Positions 5,988 through 6,173 of a stretch of 6,173 nt of DNA are shown here, piece by piece. The number at the start of each line of letters is the position of its first letter. The stretch's first letter is position 1. Source of the DNA: Desulfovibrio sp. (GTDB lineage Bacteria; Desulfobacterota; Desulfovibrionia; Desulfovibrionales; Desulfovibrionaceae); NCBI GenBank assembly GCA_031281815.1, contig JAITEY010000130.1, forward strand, positions 1 through 6,173. The letters run 5' to 3'. Below the pieces are notes generated by a model, which was not told where the DNA came from, made no database searches, and saw only the letters and a list, made by a program, of their open reading frames with translations. The position numbers and the translations under genes were made by a program.

Positions 5988-6173
5988 TCATCCGGTTAAA
6001 GCGTACTTGGCCTCATGAATGGCTAATATCCTAAGTTTGAAGAAATTTTTATCTCTGAAGCCATAGGCTTGGCGCTTCATTACCTTGATTTTATTATTTG
6101 TGCCCTCCATGGGGCCTGAAGATATAGGATGATCATACCAAGCCAAGATCCCCGAACGATATAGAGCGATCGT
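5988..6173 (-). CDS. ISL3-family transposase, C-terminal fragment (continues past right edge)
   Basis: Reading the minus strand from the right edge, 61 codons run open to a TGA at 5990-5988. The peptide contains SGPMEGTNNKIKVMKRQAYG followed by FRDKNFF and LRILAIHEAKYALTG. The G-x-x-E-G-x-N-N-K-I-K-x-x-K-R-x-A-Y-G-F-R signature is the C-terminal end of ISL3-type DDE transposases, and its Glu is the expected third catalytic acid. Most of the gene (families are about 400 residues) lies outside the window, so intactness cannot be judged. The DNA is clearly more AT-rich than the metabolic genes, in keeping with mobile DNA. The terminal inverted repeat should lie between this stop and about 5825, but I could not define it without the other end. 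Confidence 0.88.
   Translation of the reverse strand, partial: TIALYRSGILAWYDHPISSGPMEGTNNKIKVMKRQAYGFRDKNFFKLRILAIHEAKYALTG
5988..6173 (-). mobile_element. Insertion sequence of the ISL3 family, one end (partial)
   Basis: Inferred from the transposase tail reading leftwards to a stop at 5988. The left boundary of the element is undefined and lies somewhere in 5825-5987; the right part is outside the window. ISL3 elements typically have inverted repeats of roughly 15-40 bp and 8-bp target duplications, neither of which can be verified from one end. Confidence 0.7.

Noticed and set aside
5698..5991. 97-codon minus-strand frame antisense to the tRNA and terminator
   Set aside because: It overlaps the tRNA, the terminator and the heptamer cluster, with no recognisable motif; this is a common artefact near tRNA genes.

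Overview
The window is about 60% GC and most resembles a sulfate-reducing deltaproteobacterium of the Desulfovibrio group (Desulfovibrionaceae). This rests on a pyruvate:ferredoxin oxidoreductase that reads very close to the Desulfovibrio africanus enzyme, followed on the same strand by a GlcD-type lactate dehydrogenase and its GlcF-type iron-sulfur partner. That arrangement recalls the 'organic acid oxidation' region of Desulfovibrio vulgaris. The species cannot be fixed from the sequence alone.

Layout. 1-2480 (+) is the 3' two-thirds of a pyruvate:ferredoxin oxidoreductase gene (por), cut by the left window edge. 2481-2732 is intergenic. It holds a perfect 10-bp GC hairpin just after por, then a compact 128-bp repeat made of three consecutive hairpins bounded by TAGAGC/GCTCTA (MITE- or REP-like), then a short leader. 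2733-4118 (+) is a GlcD-type FAD lactate/glycolate dehydrogenase, and 4128-5450 (+) is its two-cluster Fe-S/CCG subunit. The two genes are 9 bp apart and surely co-transcribed. 5451-5691 holds termination structures. 5692-5767 (+) is tRNA-Lys(UUU) with an encoded CCA, followed by a hairpin terminator. 5869-5976 holds a cluster of GTTGGTA/TACCAAC heptamers. 5988-6173 (-) is the C-terminal end of an ISL3-family transposase that runs off the right edge. It has no start codon in the window, so a simple ORF search misses it.

How it works together. The GlcD/GlcF pair would oxidise lactate (or a similar 2-hydroxy acid) to pyruvate and pass electrons through flavin and Fe-S centres to the membrane pool. 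Por then converts pyruvate plus CoA to acetyl-CoA and CO2, reducing ferredoxin or flavodoxin. In D. vulgaris a lactate permease lies between these genes, and pta/ackA follow. Here the permease position is occupied only by the repeat, and the operon ends after the Fe-S subunit at a tRNA.

The right end looks like a chromosome/mobile-DNA junction: a tRNA gene, integrase-arm-like repeats, then an insertion sequence. I do not see a wholly new system. The items most worth checking are the three-hairpin repeat, the tRNA-Lys boundary with its heptamer cluster, and a CxCxCxC cysteine knot in the oxidoreductase.
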